Source: Ruminococcus sp. (GTDB lineage: Bacteria; Bacillota; Clostridia; Oscillospirales; Ruminococcaceae). From it: a stretch of 64,000 bases of DNA. The notes beneath the pieces are model-generated. The model was not told the origin of the DNA. It worked only from the letters and a program-made list of their open reading frames with translations, and made no database searches. Of the stretch, positions 54,651 to 62,313 are shown one piece after another. A program made the translations under genes and the position numbers. The DNA lies in assembly GCA_020861185.1 (NCBI GenBank), contig JAJBSV010000005.1, positions 19,468 to 83,467 on the forward strand, written 5' to 3'. Position 1 is the first letter of the stretch, and every line of letters begins with the position of its first letter.

Positions 54651-54657
54651 AGAGGTA

Positions 54658-54686
54658 TTGACTTTACAGCCTGATTAGGTTATAAT
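54658..54686 (+). promoter_or_regulatory. Promoter of a candidate small RNA
   Basis: TTGACT (54658-54663), 17-base spacer, TATAAT (54681-54686), starting eight bases after the SPFH stop. No gene follows on this strand before the terminator. Confidence 0.8.
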
Positions 54687-54692
54687 GCGTGT

Positions 54693-54823
54693 GTGAGGTG
54701 TCTGATTAGACACAAATATCGTAAATATTATTATATCAGGTATAACCGCTTTTGAAAAGCGTCAGACGCACTGAATTGTGGAAGACAACTGAAAATCCCT
54801 CCCGATGTTTGGGAGGGATTTTG
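54693..54823 (+). ncRNA. Candidate small RNA of about 131 nt
   Basis: A strong promoter and a strong terminator frame 131 bases with no ribosome binding site plus frame of useful length (ATGCGTGTGTGA stops at once). The RNA could fold into GTGTCT-GATT-AGACAC, CGCTTT-TGA-AAAGCG and the terminator hairpin, with single-stranded A/U-rich stretches between. The next gene lies on the other strand, so this is not a leader. I do not recognise a known RNA family. It may be a trans-acting regulator. Confidence 0.55.
54792..54823 (+). terminator. Rho-independent terminator of the candidate small RNA
   Basis: AAAATCCCTCCC, loop GATGTTT, GGGAGGGATTTT: a 12-bp perfect stem with a T tail. Being symmetrical, it may also serve the convergent ridA gene. 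Confidence 0.93.
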
Positions 54824-54856
54824 ATTTTGTATGATTGAAGATGAATGCGAAAACTA

Positions 54857-55228
54857 TCAGATTTCCGCCACAACCTCAACCTCAACGAGTGCGCCCTTCG
54901 GGAGAGCCGCGACTTCTACACAGCTTCTTGCCGGCTTGCCGGTGAAGTACTTCTCGTAGACGGCGTTGAATTTGCCGAAGTCAGCGATGTTATCGAGGAA
55001 GCAGGTGGTCTTGACGACCTTGTCAAGGCTCGAGCCGGCGGCTTTCAGAACCTCAGAGAGATTCTTGCAGACCTGCTCGGTCTGGGCTTCGATTTCAGTT
55101 CCGACGAGGACACCCGTCTCTGGGTCGAGCGGAATCTGACCCGAAGAATAGACCATGTTCCCCGAAATGATAGCCTGCGAATAGGGTCCAATCGCCGCAG
55201 GCGCCGATTTTGTGAATACTGCGTTCAT
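54857..55228 (-). CDS. ridA: RidA family reactive enamine/imine deaminase
   Basis: A 123-residue RidA (YjgF/YER057c/UK114) protein that removes reactive 2-aminoacrylate formed by PLP enzymes such as threonine dehydratase. Motifs: [31 protein letters not shown], the catalytic region [23 protein letters not shown], and the conserved arginine in [24 protein letters not shown]. The ORF track starts 45 codons early within the neighbouring gene; the ATG at 55228 has AAAGGA upstream. It fits a cell with active branched-chain amino acid synthesis. Confidence 0.95.
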   Translation of the reverse strand: MNAVFTKSAPAAIGPYSQAIISGNMVYSSGQIPLDPETGVLVGTEIEAQTEQVCKNLSEVLKAAGSSLDKVVKTTCFLDNIADFGKFNAVYEKYFTGKPARSCVEVAALPKGALVEVEVVAEI

Positions 55229-55263
55229 GATTATTATCCTTTCTGTGTGTGAATTTAAATTAT

Positions 55264-55698
55264 TTATAGCAGAGTTTCCATCCAGAGATGCAAGCTCCCG
55301 TCTTCGAATTTTGGCTCTGAAACCTGAGTAAAGCCGCGCTTCTCGTAGAAGCCTTCGGCGCATTCCTGTGCATGCACCAAGACCTTTTCAGCACCGAAAT
55401 GCTCCTTTGAGATTCCGAGGGCTTCAGTGACGATTCTCTTGCCTAGACCGGTTTTTCTGCGTACAGCTATAACCCTGCCGATGAGGGCGGTCTTCGTGTC
55501 TTCACTATAGAGGATTCTCAGATACGCCGCAATCCCGTTCTCGTCCTTGAGCCAGACATGGAGGGCGTTTCTGTCGTCGCCGTCGACATCCCTGCAAACT
55601 CTCTCTTGCTCCATGATGAAGACATCGGAACGCAAATAGAGAATATCATAGAGCTCGTCTTTTGTGAGCTCACTGTAGGTTTTCGTGATAAGTTCCAT
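55264..55698 (-). CDS. GNAT N-acetyltransferase, ElaA-like
   Basis: A 144-residue GNAT-fold protein. The N-terminal part ([28 protein letters not shown]) and ALHVWL are the hallmark of the ElaA subgroup. The acetyl-CoA loop is [17 protein letters not shown], and the C-terminal [19 protein letters not shown] closes the fold. The substrate is unknown. I use the ATG at 55698; the ORF track begins at a GTG three codons earlier. It lies 12 bases after mgtE. Confidence 0.85.
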   Translation of the reverse strand: MELITKTYSELTKDELYDILYLRSDVFIMEQERVCRDVDGDDRNALHVWLKDENGIAAYLRILYSEDTKTALIGRVIAVRRKTGLGKRIVTEALGISKEHFGAEKVLVHAQECAEGFYEKRGFTQVSEPKFEDGSLHLWMETLL

Positions 55699-55710
55699 GT
55701 TAATCACCGA

Positions 55711-57078
55711 TTATATCTTGAGAATAGCAGTTGCAATCCAGAAGTATACGAGAAGCGATGTTGCGTCGACTATGGTCGTGATGAATGGGCTCGCCATTAC
55801 AGCAGGGTCGATGCCAATAGCTTTTGCGCCAATAGGCAATACGCAGCCGATAAGCTTTGCAACAACAATCGCGATAAACAATGTCAGGCAGATGACAAGG
55901 TCAACGGCGAGCGTAACAGCCGGATTGCCCAGAAGAAGGTTGTCGACAAGATAAAGCTTGAAGAAGTTGAATACCGCCAGAACCGCGCCACAGACGACGG
56001 CAACTCTCAGCTCCTTCCAGATGACTTTCAGAATGTCGCCCAGCCTTATGTTGCCAAGCGAAAGACCACGGATGATTGTTGCGGAGGATTGTCCTCCGGC
56101 ATTACCACCCGAGTCCATGAGCATCGGGATATAAGCCGTCAGGACGACGCTTGCCGCCAGCTTTTCTTCGAAGCCGGTGATTATTGCGCTTGTAAACGTT
56201 GAGGACACAAGCAAAAGAAGAAGCCACGGGATGCGCTTTCTGAACATTTCGAAGACGCTTGTCTTGAAATAGGGCTTGTCTGTCGGGACGATAGCCGCCA
56301 TCTTTTCGATATCTTCTGTACTCTCGTCGGTAAGAACGTCGATAGCGTCGTCGACCGTGACGATTCCGACAATCTTCTTCTCGTCGTCGACAACCGGAAT
56401 TGCAAGAAGATTATACTTTGCGAGGTCTCTCGCGACCGTCTCTTTATCATCTTTCGTGCCGACTGAGATGACGTTCGTGTCCATGATGTCGCCGACGACC
56501 GTCTCGGGGTCGGCTGTGAGAAGCTCGAGGAGCGAGACAACGCCTAAGAGCACTCTGTCCTCAGTGACATAGCAGGTGTAAATTGTCTCCTTGACAACGC
56601 CGAGCTTGCGGATTTTGACGAACGCTTCGTCAACCGTCATCTCCTTCGAGAAGTAGATGAACTCGGTCGTCATGACGCTTCCCGCACTGTCGTCCGGATA
56701 CGCCAGAAGCTCGTTAATCTGCCGCCTCGTCGCCTCGTCGGTGTTCTTCAAGATTCTGTTGACGACGTTAGCGGGCATTTCTTCGATAATATCGACGGTA
56801 TCATCCAAGAAGAGCTCGTCAACGAGGTCCCTGATTTCCTTGTCGGAAAACGCTAAGATTAGCTGCTCCTGCATATCCGAGTCGAGATATGAGAAGGTCT
56901 CGTAAGCCAGGTCTTTTGGAAGCAGGCGGAAGATGAGCGGAATATCCTTCTGCTCGGCTTCCTCGAAGATGGAAGCTATATCCGCCGGATTCATCTCCGC
57001 CATGACGGTCTTGAGCTCGGCGAACTTGCGCTGTTCCAATAGCTTGATTACAATGTCGAATACTGTTGTTCTTTCCAT
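55711..57078 (-). CDS. mgtE: Magnesium transporter MgtE
   Basis: A 455-residue MgtE-type Mg2+ channel. The order is an N-terminal helical domain with LPKDLAYETFSYLDSDMQEQLI, two CBS domains that bind regulatory Mg2+ (TCYVTEDRVLLGVVSLLELL and VVDDEKKIVGIVTVDDAIDVL), a connecting helix, and five membrane helices with the pore motif MLMDSGGNAGGQSSATIIRGL. It is first in a small operon with the GNAT gene. A long leader suggests post-transcriptional control. Confidence 0.95.
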   Translation of the reverse strand: MERTTVFDIVIKLLEQRKFAELKTVMAEMNPADIASIFEEAEQKDIPLIFRLLPKDLAYETFSYLDSDMQEQLILAFSDKEIRDLVDELFLDDTVDIIEEMPANVVNRILKNTDEATRRQINELLAYPDDSAGSVMTTEFIYFSKEMTVDEAFVKIRKLGVVKETIYTCYVTEDRVLLGVVSLLELLTADPETVVGDIMDTNVISVGTKDDKETVARDLAKYNLLAIPVVDDEKKIVGIVTVDDAIDVLTDESTEDIEKMAAIVPTDKPYFKTSVFEMFRKRIPWLLLLLVSSTFTSAIITGFEEKLAASVVLTAYIPMLMDSGGNAGGQSSATIIRGLSLGNIRLGDILKVIWKELRVAVVCGAVLAVFNFFKLYLVDNLLLGNPAVTLAVDLVICLTLFIAIVVAKLIGCVLPIGAKAIGIDPAVMASPFITTIVDATSLLVYFWIATAILKI

Positions 57079-57305
57079 AAAAAATCCCTCCGATTCGTGA
57101 TTGATCGAAGGAAAGGCAAATGGAATATATCCCTGAAAGCTTGCGAGCTGATGCGAAGCGTGCTATCAGAGAACATTCGGGAGCTTACAACCGCAATACC
57201 GTAAGCTCTTTTTCATGCTTTTCCCCCGAGGTATGGGGCTACTACTGCCGGAATCCACGATTTTCACTCCTTATAATATTCAGAATTTCGGTTTTACGCC
57301 GATTA
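57079..57305 (-). promoter_or_regulatory. Long structured leader of mgtE
   Basis: About 227 nt between the predicted start site and the ATG. It contains the hairpin GAGCTTAC...GTAAGCTC, a GCCCC...GGGGG pairing and a small open frame with its own ribosome binding site. The M-box motif (GGTGAGGCTCCTATA type) is not present, so this is not a standard Mg2+ riboswitch. Control by the leader peptide is the alternative. Confidence 0.4.
57166..57258 (-). CDS. Possible 30-residue leader peptide of mgtE
   Basis: AAGGAG, eight bases, then GTG at 57258 and a stop at 57166. The peptide would be MDSGSSSPIPRGKSMKKSLR followed by YCGCKLPNVL. Asp and two prolines at the start, in front of a Mg2+ transporter, recall the proline-rich leader peptides of enterobacterial mgtA/mgtL, but there is no sequence homology. 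The frame overlaps the main hairpin, so translation could change the fold. It may be chance. Confidence 0.3.
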   Translation of the reverse strand: MDSGSSSPIPRGKSMKKSLRYCGCKLPNVL

Positions 57306-57311
57306 CTATTA

Positions 57312-57340
57312 ATTATAACCCACTTTGATTGCTATGTCAA
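57312..57340 (-). promoter_or_regulatory. Promoter of mgtE
   Basis: Minus strand TTGACA (57340-57335), 17-base spacer, TATAAT (57317-57312), a full consensus. Confidence 0.85.
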
Positions 57341-57428
57341 TATCACCTACATTAAAAAATTCTAAAGTCAGAGAATATGAAAATATGAAATTGCACATAA
57401 GAAGTTTTTAGCTATTTAAATTTTGGTA

Positions 57429-57457
57429 TTGTAATTTGCAATGAGCCCTGTTATAAT
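57429..57457 (+). promoter_or_regulatory. Promoter of the GH2 gene
   Basis: TTGTAA (57429-57434), 17-base spacer, TATAAT (57452-57457). Confidence 0.75.
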
Positions 57458-57531
57458 GGTCTCACAAAGCCGTTTCCACGGCACGAAAATTATTACTTGC
57501 GATTTTTTATGTGATTCGGAGGTACAACTAT

Positions 57532-60500
57532 ATGAAAAGAACTTTGTTTAACGCCGGCTGGCTGTTTGCTCTTAAAAGGTCGGACGAAAAGCCGGTTGAA
57601 AGCGACTTTAAGCCTGTCGACATTCCCCACGACTGGCTCATCGCCGACACCCATAATCTCTATGCCGACGGCGACGGCTACTACAAGAAGAAATTCATGC
57701 TTACCGACACTCAAGGAAAGGTATACATCCTGAGATTCGGGGGCGTATACATGGACTCGACCGTTTATCTGAACGGCGAGAAGGTCTATGAGTGGAAGTA
57801 CGGCTACACGACCTTCGATGTTCCCCTTGACGTAAAAGAGGGCGAGAACGAAATCGAGGTCTTCATAAAACATCGTTCCCCAAATTCCCGTTGGTATGCA
57901 GGCGCAGGAATTTTCAGAAACGTATATCTTACCGAATCGGGAGCTGACAGAATCGTCCCCGACGGCGTATACTTCTGCCCCGAGAAGACCGAGGACGGCT
58001 GGAAGGCTACAATTGACACCGAACTTACAGGCTCCGGCAAAGCGGTTCTCAAACACACTATTTCGGATATGGAGGGCAATGCCGTTAAAGTCACTGAAAG
58101 TGCTGTAACTCTCGGCTCAGAAACTACTACCGATTCTCAGGAAGTCGCACTCGGCGAGGTTCATCTCTGGGACGTTGACGACCCGTATCTCTATACCCTC
58201 AAGACCGAGCTTATAAAGAACGGCGAGGTTGTCTATGAGGTCTCACAGCGCGTCGGCTTCAAGACGGTCAGGTTCGACCCCGACCACGGCTTCTTCCTGA
58301 ACGGAAGGCATCTTAAGATAAACGGCGCATGCCTCCATCACGACCAGGGAGCTCTCGGCTCCGCCGTCAATATCGAAACCACACGCAGACAGATTGAAAA
58401 GATGCAGGAGATGGGCGTCAATTCGATTCGTACCTCCCACAATCCCCCGAGCGTCGAGCTGATGGACCTGGCGGACGAGATGGGAATCATGATTGATTCC
58501 GAGTGCTTCGACATGTGGGAACTAAAGAAAACCACCTATGACTATGCACGCTTCTTCCCCGAGTGGTACGAGCGCGACGTTCGGAGCTGGATAAGACGCG
58601 ACCGCAACCACGTTTCAATCATCATGTGGAGCATCGGAAACGAAATCTATGACACTCACGCCTCCCACAGAGGAGTTGAGCTCACCGACGAGCTGACAAG
58701 ATGCGTACACATTGACGATTACAGACATATGCACCCTGTAACCATCGGCTCGAACTATATGGCTTGGGAGGGCGCACAGAACTGCGCTGAGCATATCGAG
58801 ACGGTCGGCTATAACTACGCCGAGCGGCTCTATAACGAGCACCACGAAAAGCACCCGAACTGGGTCATCTATGGAAGCGAGACCGCTTCGACAATCCAGT
58901 CGAGAGGCGCATACCACTTCCCGGCTTCAAAGGTCAGCACCACCCACGACGACCACCAGTGCTCGGCTCTTATGAACTGCGCCACCGGTTGGGGAGCGAT
59001 TTCCCCCGAATATAACATCATTCAGGACAGAAAGCACGAAATCTCCCTCGGTCAGTACATCTGGACGGCCTGGGACTATATCGGCGAGCCGACGCCCTAC
59101 TGGACGAAGAATTCCTACTTCGGTCACATCGACACCGCAGGTTTCCCGAAGGATTCCTTCTATGCCTATAAAGCCGAGTGGGCAAAGAACGCCGAGCCGT
59201 TCGTACACCTCTTCCCCTATTGGGACTTCAACGAGGGTCAGCTCATCGACATCTTTATCTATTCCAACTGCCACGAGTCTGAGCTCTTCGTCAACGGCAT
59301 TTCGAAGGGCAAGTATACCCACGACCATGTGAACGGCGAAACCTTGAGCGGCAGATGGAAGGTTCCCTATGAGAAGGGCGAAATCAAGGCTGTCGGCTAT
59401 AACGAGAACGGCAACGCTGTCTGCGAGCAGATTCGCCATTCGTTCGGCGACCCCGCAAGAATCGTCCTGACTCCGAATAAAACCACTCTCAAAGCCGATT
59501 GCAGGGATTTAATCTTCGTCGAGATTACCATGGCGGACGAGAAGGGCTATCCGGTCGAGAACGCAAGAAACAGGGTCAACATCACCGTCACGGGCGCCGG
59601 AAGACTTGTCGGCATGGACAACGGTGACTCATCCGACTACGGTCAGTATCAGGAGTCGGAAAGAAAGCTCTTCAATGGCAAGCTTCTTGCAATCATCGCT
59701 GCTAAGGACAAGGCGGGCGAAATCACCGTCACTGCGGAGTCGAACGGTGTACCCGCAACGAAGCTTCTGCTCACCGCAACCCCGTCGGCTAAAAAAGACG
59801 GAGTTTCCTGCTATCTTGAGTCGAAGCAGAGCGTCAGATCATCCGAAATCCCCGCAAGAAAGATTAATTTGCGTGTTTCCGCTCAGGAAATCACCCCCGA
59901 ATCGGGCGATTGCGTCGTCACCGCCGAGATTCTCCCGAAGAACTCGACCTATACGGCTTCCGACATCGGCTTCAAGATTATTAACGACGCCGGAATCAGG
60001 ACGAATCTTGCCGAGGTTGAGGCGAAGGACGGCAAAATTCTCGTAATCCCGAACGGCGACGGCGAATACAGGCTCCGTGCCTACTGCAAGAACGGCACCG
60101 AGTACGAGGAAATTATCTCGGAAATCGAGATGAAGAGCTCCGGCTTCGGTCAGGCGGGCTTCGAGCCGTACAATGAATTTGTTCATGCGGCGCTTCACTC
60201 GAAGTGCGGAGTTGAGTATCAGGACGTTGCCGAGGGCGGAATCCTCACAAACGTTGACCGCTCCGAGATCTGGTTCAACAACGTCGACTTCGGCAAGGCG
60301 GGCACCGACAAGGTTACCGTCGGGCTCTATGTCAACGCCTATGAGACCATAAACGTCGAGGTTATCGACAGAGACGGCAAGTCCTATGGCAAGGTTGCTT
60401 CGCTCAAGGAGGCTATCTGGAACCACTACCAGTATGACGAAATAGCTCTCACCGAGAAGCTTACCGGCACGAAGGACATCTGCTTCGTCATCACCTGCCC

Positions 60501-60912
60501 GAGACAGATCAGGTTCCAGGGCTTCCGGTTCACGAAGTCTTCAAGAATAAACGAGCTCGTCCCCGCAACGACCACCGACGGAGTTTATGGCGATGCCTTC
60601 GAGATAAGAGAAGACTGCATTGCCCACATCGGCAACAACGTAACGGTCGAGTTCAACGACTTCGACTTCGGCGAGGGCGACGTCAAGACCGTCACCATCA
60701 CCGGCAGGACATATAACACGAGCGACACCGTCCACATCCGCTTCTTTGACGAGAACGGTCAGAAGGATTCGACAGCCGTCATCTTCTATGGCGAGGAGGG
60801 CTTGGTCACCAAGACCTTTGACATCCCTTCGGTCAAGGGCAAGACCGACGTCAAGCTCATCTATCTCCCCGGTTGCGACTTCGATCTCTACTCAATCGAG
60901 TTCGACAAATAA
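57532..60912 (+). CDS. GH2 beta-galactosidase with C-terminal accessory modules
   Basis: A 1126-residue cytoplasmic glycosidase (no signal peptide). GH2 sugar-binding, Ig-like and TIM-barrel domains occur in order: FNAGWLFALKRSD...IPHDWLI at the start, WYAGAGIFRNVYL, NGACLHHDQGALGSA, VNSIRTSHNPPS, WSIGNEIYD with acid/base Glu371, and VIYGSETAST with nucleophile Glu450. A DUF4982-like/Ig region follows, then two beta-sandwich modules near the C-terminus (VEYQDVAEGG..., VEFNDFDFGEGDVKTV...) that resemble family 6/35 carbohydrate-binding modules. It probably hydrolyses beta-galactosides imported after GH53 action. ATG at 57532 has GGAGGT upstream. Confidence 0.93.
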   Translation: MKRTLFNAGWLFALKRSDEKPVESDFKPVDIPHDWLIADTHNLYADGDGYYKKKFMLTDTQGKVYILRFGGVYMDSTVYLNGEKVYEWKYGYTTFDVPLDVKEGENEIEVFIKHRSPNSRWYAGAGIFRNVYLTESGADRIVPDGVYFCPEKTEDGWKATIDTELTGSGKAVLKHTISDMEGNAVKVTESAVTLGSETTTDSQEVALGEVHLWDVDDPYLYTLKTELIKNGEVVYEVSQRVGFKTVRFDPDHGFFLNGRHLKINGACLHHDQGALGSAVNIETTRRQIEKMQEMGVNSIRTSHNPPSVELMDLADEMGIMIDSECFDMWELKKTTYDYARFFPEWYERDVRSWIRRDRNHVSIIMWSIGNEIYDTHASHRGVELTDELTRCVHIDDYRHMHPVTIGSNYMAWEGAQNCAEHIETVGYNYAERLYNEHHEKHPNWVIYGSETASTIQSRGAYHFPASKVSTTHDDHQCSALMNCATGWGAISPEYNIIQDRKHEISLGQYIWTAWDYIGEPTPYWTKNSYFGHIDTAGFPKDSFYAYKAEWAKNAEPFVHLFPYWDFNEGQLIDIFIYSNCHESELFVNGISKGKYTHDHVNGETLSGRWKVPYEKGEIKAVGYNENGNAVCEQIRHSFGDPARIVLTPNKTTLKADCRDLIFVEITMADEKGYPVENARNRVNITVTGAGRLVGMDNGDSSDYGQYQESERKLFNGKLLAIIAAKDKAGEITVTAESNGVPATKLLLTATPSAKKDGVSCYLESKQSVRSSEIPARKINLRVSAQEITPESGDCVVTAEILPKNSTYTASDIGFKIINDAGIRTNLAEVEAKDGKILVIPNGDGEYRLRAYCKNGTEYEEIISEIEMKSSGFGQAGFEPYNEFVHAALHSKCGVEYQDVAEGGILTNVDRSEIWFNNVDFGKAGTDKVTVGLYVNAYETINVEVIDRDGKSYGKVASLKEAIWNHYQYDEIALTEKLTGTKDICFVITCPRQIRFQGFRFTKSSRINELVPATTTDGVYGDAFEIREDCIAHIGNNVTVEFNDFDFGEGDVKTVTITGRTYNTSDTVHIRFFDENGQKDSTAVIFYGEEGLVTKTFDIPSVKGKTDVKLIYLPGCDFDLYSIEFDK

Positions 60913-60918
60913 AAAAAT

Positions 60919-60951
60919 AAAGCCGCAAGAGTTCGCTCCTGCGGCTTTTTG
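60919..60951 (+). terminator. Rho-independent terminator after the GH2 gene
   Basis: AAAGCCGCA...TGCGGCTTTTT stem, seven bases after the stop; it may also serve the convergent thrB. Confidence 0.92.
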
Positions 60952-60960
60952 TATTCAAAA

Positions 60961-61848
60961 TCAGATTAACGCCGTGCCCACGTTGTCGATACTGAGCTCC
61001 TTCACCTGCCAGCTTTCGAGACCGGCATTTTCGAGCGAGAAGCGCATCTTTCCGGCGAAGTAGGTGTTGCGGTCGTCGGCAATCGCCATGATTGTGGGTC
61101 CGGCTCCGCTTATATAGACGCCGTATGCCCCGTGACTGTAGGCGATGTCGAAGACCTCCTCGCAGTGCGGGATGAGCCCCATCCGATAGGGCTGGTGGAG
61201 CTTGTCGTTGACGGCTTCGCGGAGGTTCTCGAACTTCCCCGTCAGAAGCGAAGCCGAGAAGAGCGCCGCCCTCGACAGATTATAGACAGCGTCCTTATGC
61301 GGGATTTCCTTCGGGAGGCATGCACGAGCCTTCTCGGTCTTGAGCTCGAAATCGGGGATGATGGCATAGAACTTGAGCTTTGTGTAGACCTCCTGCTTGA
61401 CCCAGTGAACCTGTCTGCCGTCGAAAACGGCGGTGACGATTCCCCCGAGGAAAGCGGGAGCCGTGTTGTCCGGGTGTCCCTCAATTTGTGCCGAGAGGTT
61501 GACGAGGTCGTCGGTCGTTAGCGGGTTCCCAAGGAGATGATTCGCCCCAACGAGCCCCGCCACAATACATGCGGACGACGACCCGAGCCCCCGAGCCATC
61601 GGGATATTGTTCGTCTGGACAATCTTGAGCCCCTCAAGCTTCCTGCCGCAGACCTCGAACAGGTCACGAGCCGAAACATAAATAAGATTACTCTCGTCCG
61701 TCGGGACCTTCACGTCGTCGGTCGAGCTGATTTCCACCCTGTCCGACTCCTCCATCTCGACATAGTTATAATAATCGAGCGCGAGCCCCAAGGCATCGAA
61801 CCCCGCACCAAGATTCGCACTCGTGGCGGGTATGCGGATTTTTATCAT
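60961..61848 (-). CDS. thrB: Homoserine kinase
   Basis: A 295-residue GHMP kinase that phosphorylates homoserine for threonine synthesis. The ATP-binding motif is PMARGLGSSSACIVAGL. The N-terminal IRIPATSANLGAGFDALGLALDYYN and C-terminal GAYGVYISGAGPTIMAI are family signatures. The ORF track begins at a GTG; the ATG at 61848 has AAGGAG eight bases upstream. thrC and hom are not adjacent. Threonine supplies 2-ketobutyrate for the isoleucine branch. Confidence 0.95.
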   Translation of the reverse strand: MIKIRIPATSANLGAGFDALGLALDYYNYVEMEESDRVEISSTDDVKVPTDESNLIYVSARDLFEVCGRKLEGLKIVQTNNIPMARGLGSSSACIVAGLVGANHLLGNPLTTDDLVNLSAQIEGHPDNTAPAFLGGIVTAVFDGRQVHWVKQEVYTKLKFYAIIPDFELKTEKARACLPKEIPHKDAVYNLSRAALFSASLLTGKFENLREAVNDKLHQPYRMGLIPHCEEVFDIAYSHGAYGVYISGAGPTIMAIADDRNTYFAGKMRFSLENAGLESWQVKELSIDNVGTALI

Positions 61849-61884
61849 AGAAAGCACTCCTTCTGTGCCGGAATTTCAGTAATG

Positions 61885-61913
61885 AGTATACTACAAATCG
61901 GCGAGGAGTGCAA
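61885..61913 (-). promoter_or_regulatory. Promoter of thrB
   Basis: Minus strand TTGCAC (61913-61908), 17-base spacer, TATACT (61890-61885). Confidence 0.75.
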
Positions 61914-61985
61914 GGGTTAATTTCGGAATAAAAGCACCCGTAGCTTTACAACGTCAAGCCGACAGCACAAAATTTCCGGCAAAGA

Positions 61986-62014
61986 TTGACAATAAGTTCT
62001 TTATATGATACAAT
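61986..62014 (+). promoter_or_regulatory. Promoter of toxin mRNA, locus 2
   Basis: TTGACA (61986-61991), 17-base spacer, TACAAT (62009-62014). The RNA should start near 62021 with AGCGAGAGG. Confidence 0.85.
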
Positions 62015-62064
62015 ACATTCAGCGAGAGGCAGTCACTTCTTCCGAACGGAAAGGAGTGATGCTC

Positions 62065-62154
62065 ATGGACGTTTCAACTATGATTCAACTTCTGGGTTTG
62101 CTGATTTCGGCTATCAATTTGGGCATTACCATCGGCAGTAGCTCAAAGAAATAG
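62065..62154 (+). CDS. 29-residue hydrophobic type I toxin-like peptide
   Basis: MDVSTMIQLLGLLISAINLG followed by ITIGSSSKK: one membrane-spanning segment and a short Lys-ending polar tail, as in the TxpA, BsrG and Fst families of membrane toxins. AAGGAG is eight bases before the ATG; an in-frame ATG two codons earlier is too close to it. Upstream, the first about 27 nt of the mRNA are complementary to two segments of its 3' end (62207-62220 and 62250-62258). The full-length RNA would therefore close on itself next to the ribosome binding site. Too short for the ORF track. Toxicity is untested. Confidence 0.75.
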   Translation: MDVSTMIQLLGLLISAINLGITIGSSSKK

Positions 62155-62172
62155 CTGTCCTTGACCGGATGG

Positions 62173-62258
62173 TCAAAAACAGCTTCGCTTTCCTGTAACA
62201 TTATTTGTTCGGAGAGTGACCGTGTTGTCTGAATTGGCGTTCAGGCAACCCTCTCGCT
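62173..62258 (-). ncRNA. Antisense antitoxin RNA candidate, locus 2
   Basis: A full-consensus minus-strand promoter (62265-62293) should start an RNA at about 62258 with AGCGAGAGGG. It has a strong hairpin GTTGCCTGAA-CGCCAA-TTCAGACAAC close to its 5' end and could end near 62173 at GAAGCTGTTTTT. About 86 nt are antisense to the 3' untranslated part of the toxin mRNA. The 3' end is uncertain because the hairpin there is weak. Confidence 0.65.
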
Positions 62259-62264
62259 ACTTTT

Positions 62265-62293
62265 ATTATAGATTATGTGCAACTCTTTGTCAA
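62265..62293 (-). promoter_or_regulatory. Promoter of antisense RNA, locus 2
   Basis: Minus strand TTGACA (62293-62288), 17-base spacer, TATAAT (62270-62265). The -35 box is in the loop and right arm of the toxin terminator. Confidence 0.88.
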
Positions 62294-62303
62294 GAGTTTT
62301 TTT
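62281..62303 (+). terminator. Terminator of toxin mRNA, locus 2, overlapping the antisense -35 box
   Basis: AACTCTT, loop TGTC, AAGAGTT, then TTTTT. The core CTCTTTGTCAAGAG is identical to that of locus 1 at 5746-5758. Confidence 0.85.
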
Positions 62304-62313
62304 CTTTTTACCT

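Noticed and set aside
57079-57312. M-box (Mg2+) riboswitch upstream of mgtE
   Set aside because: The conserved GTGAGGCTCCTATA-type core and the GCC.CTGCC segment are absent, so I kept only an unassigned structured leader.
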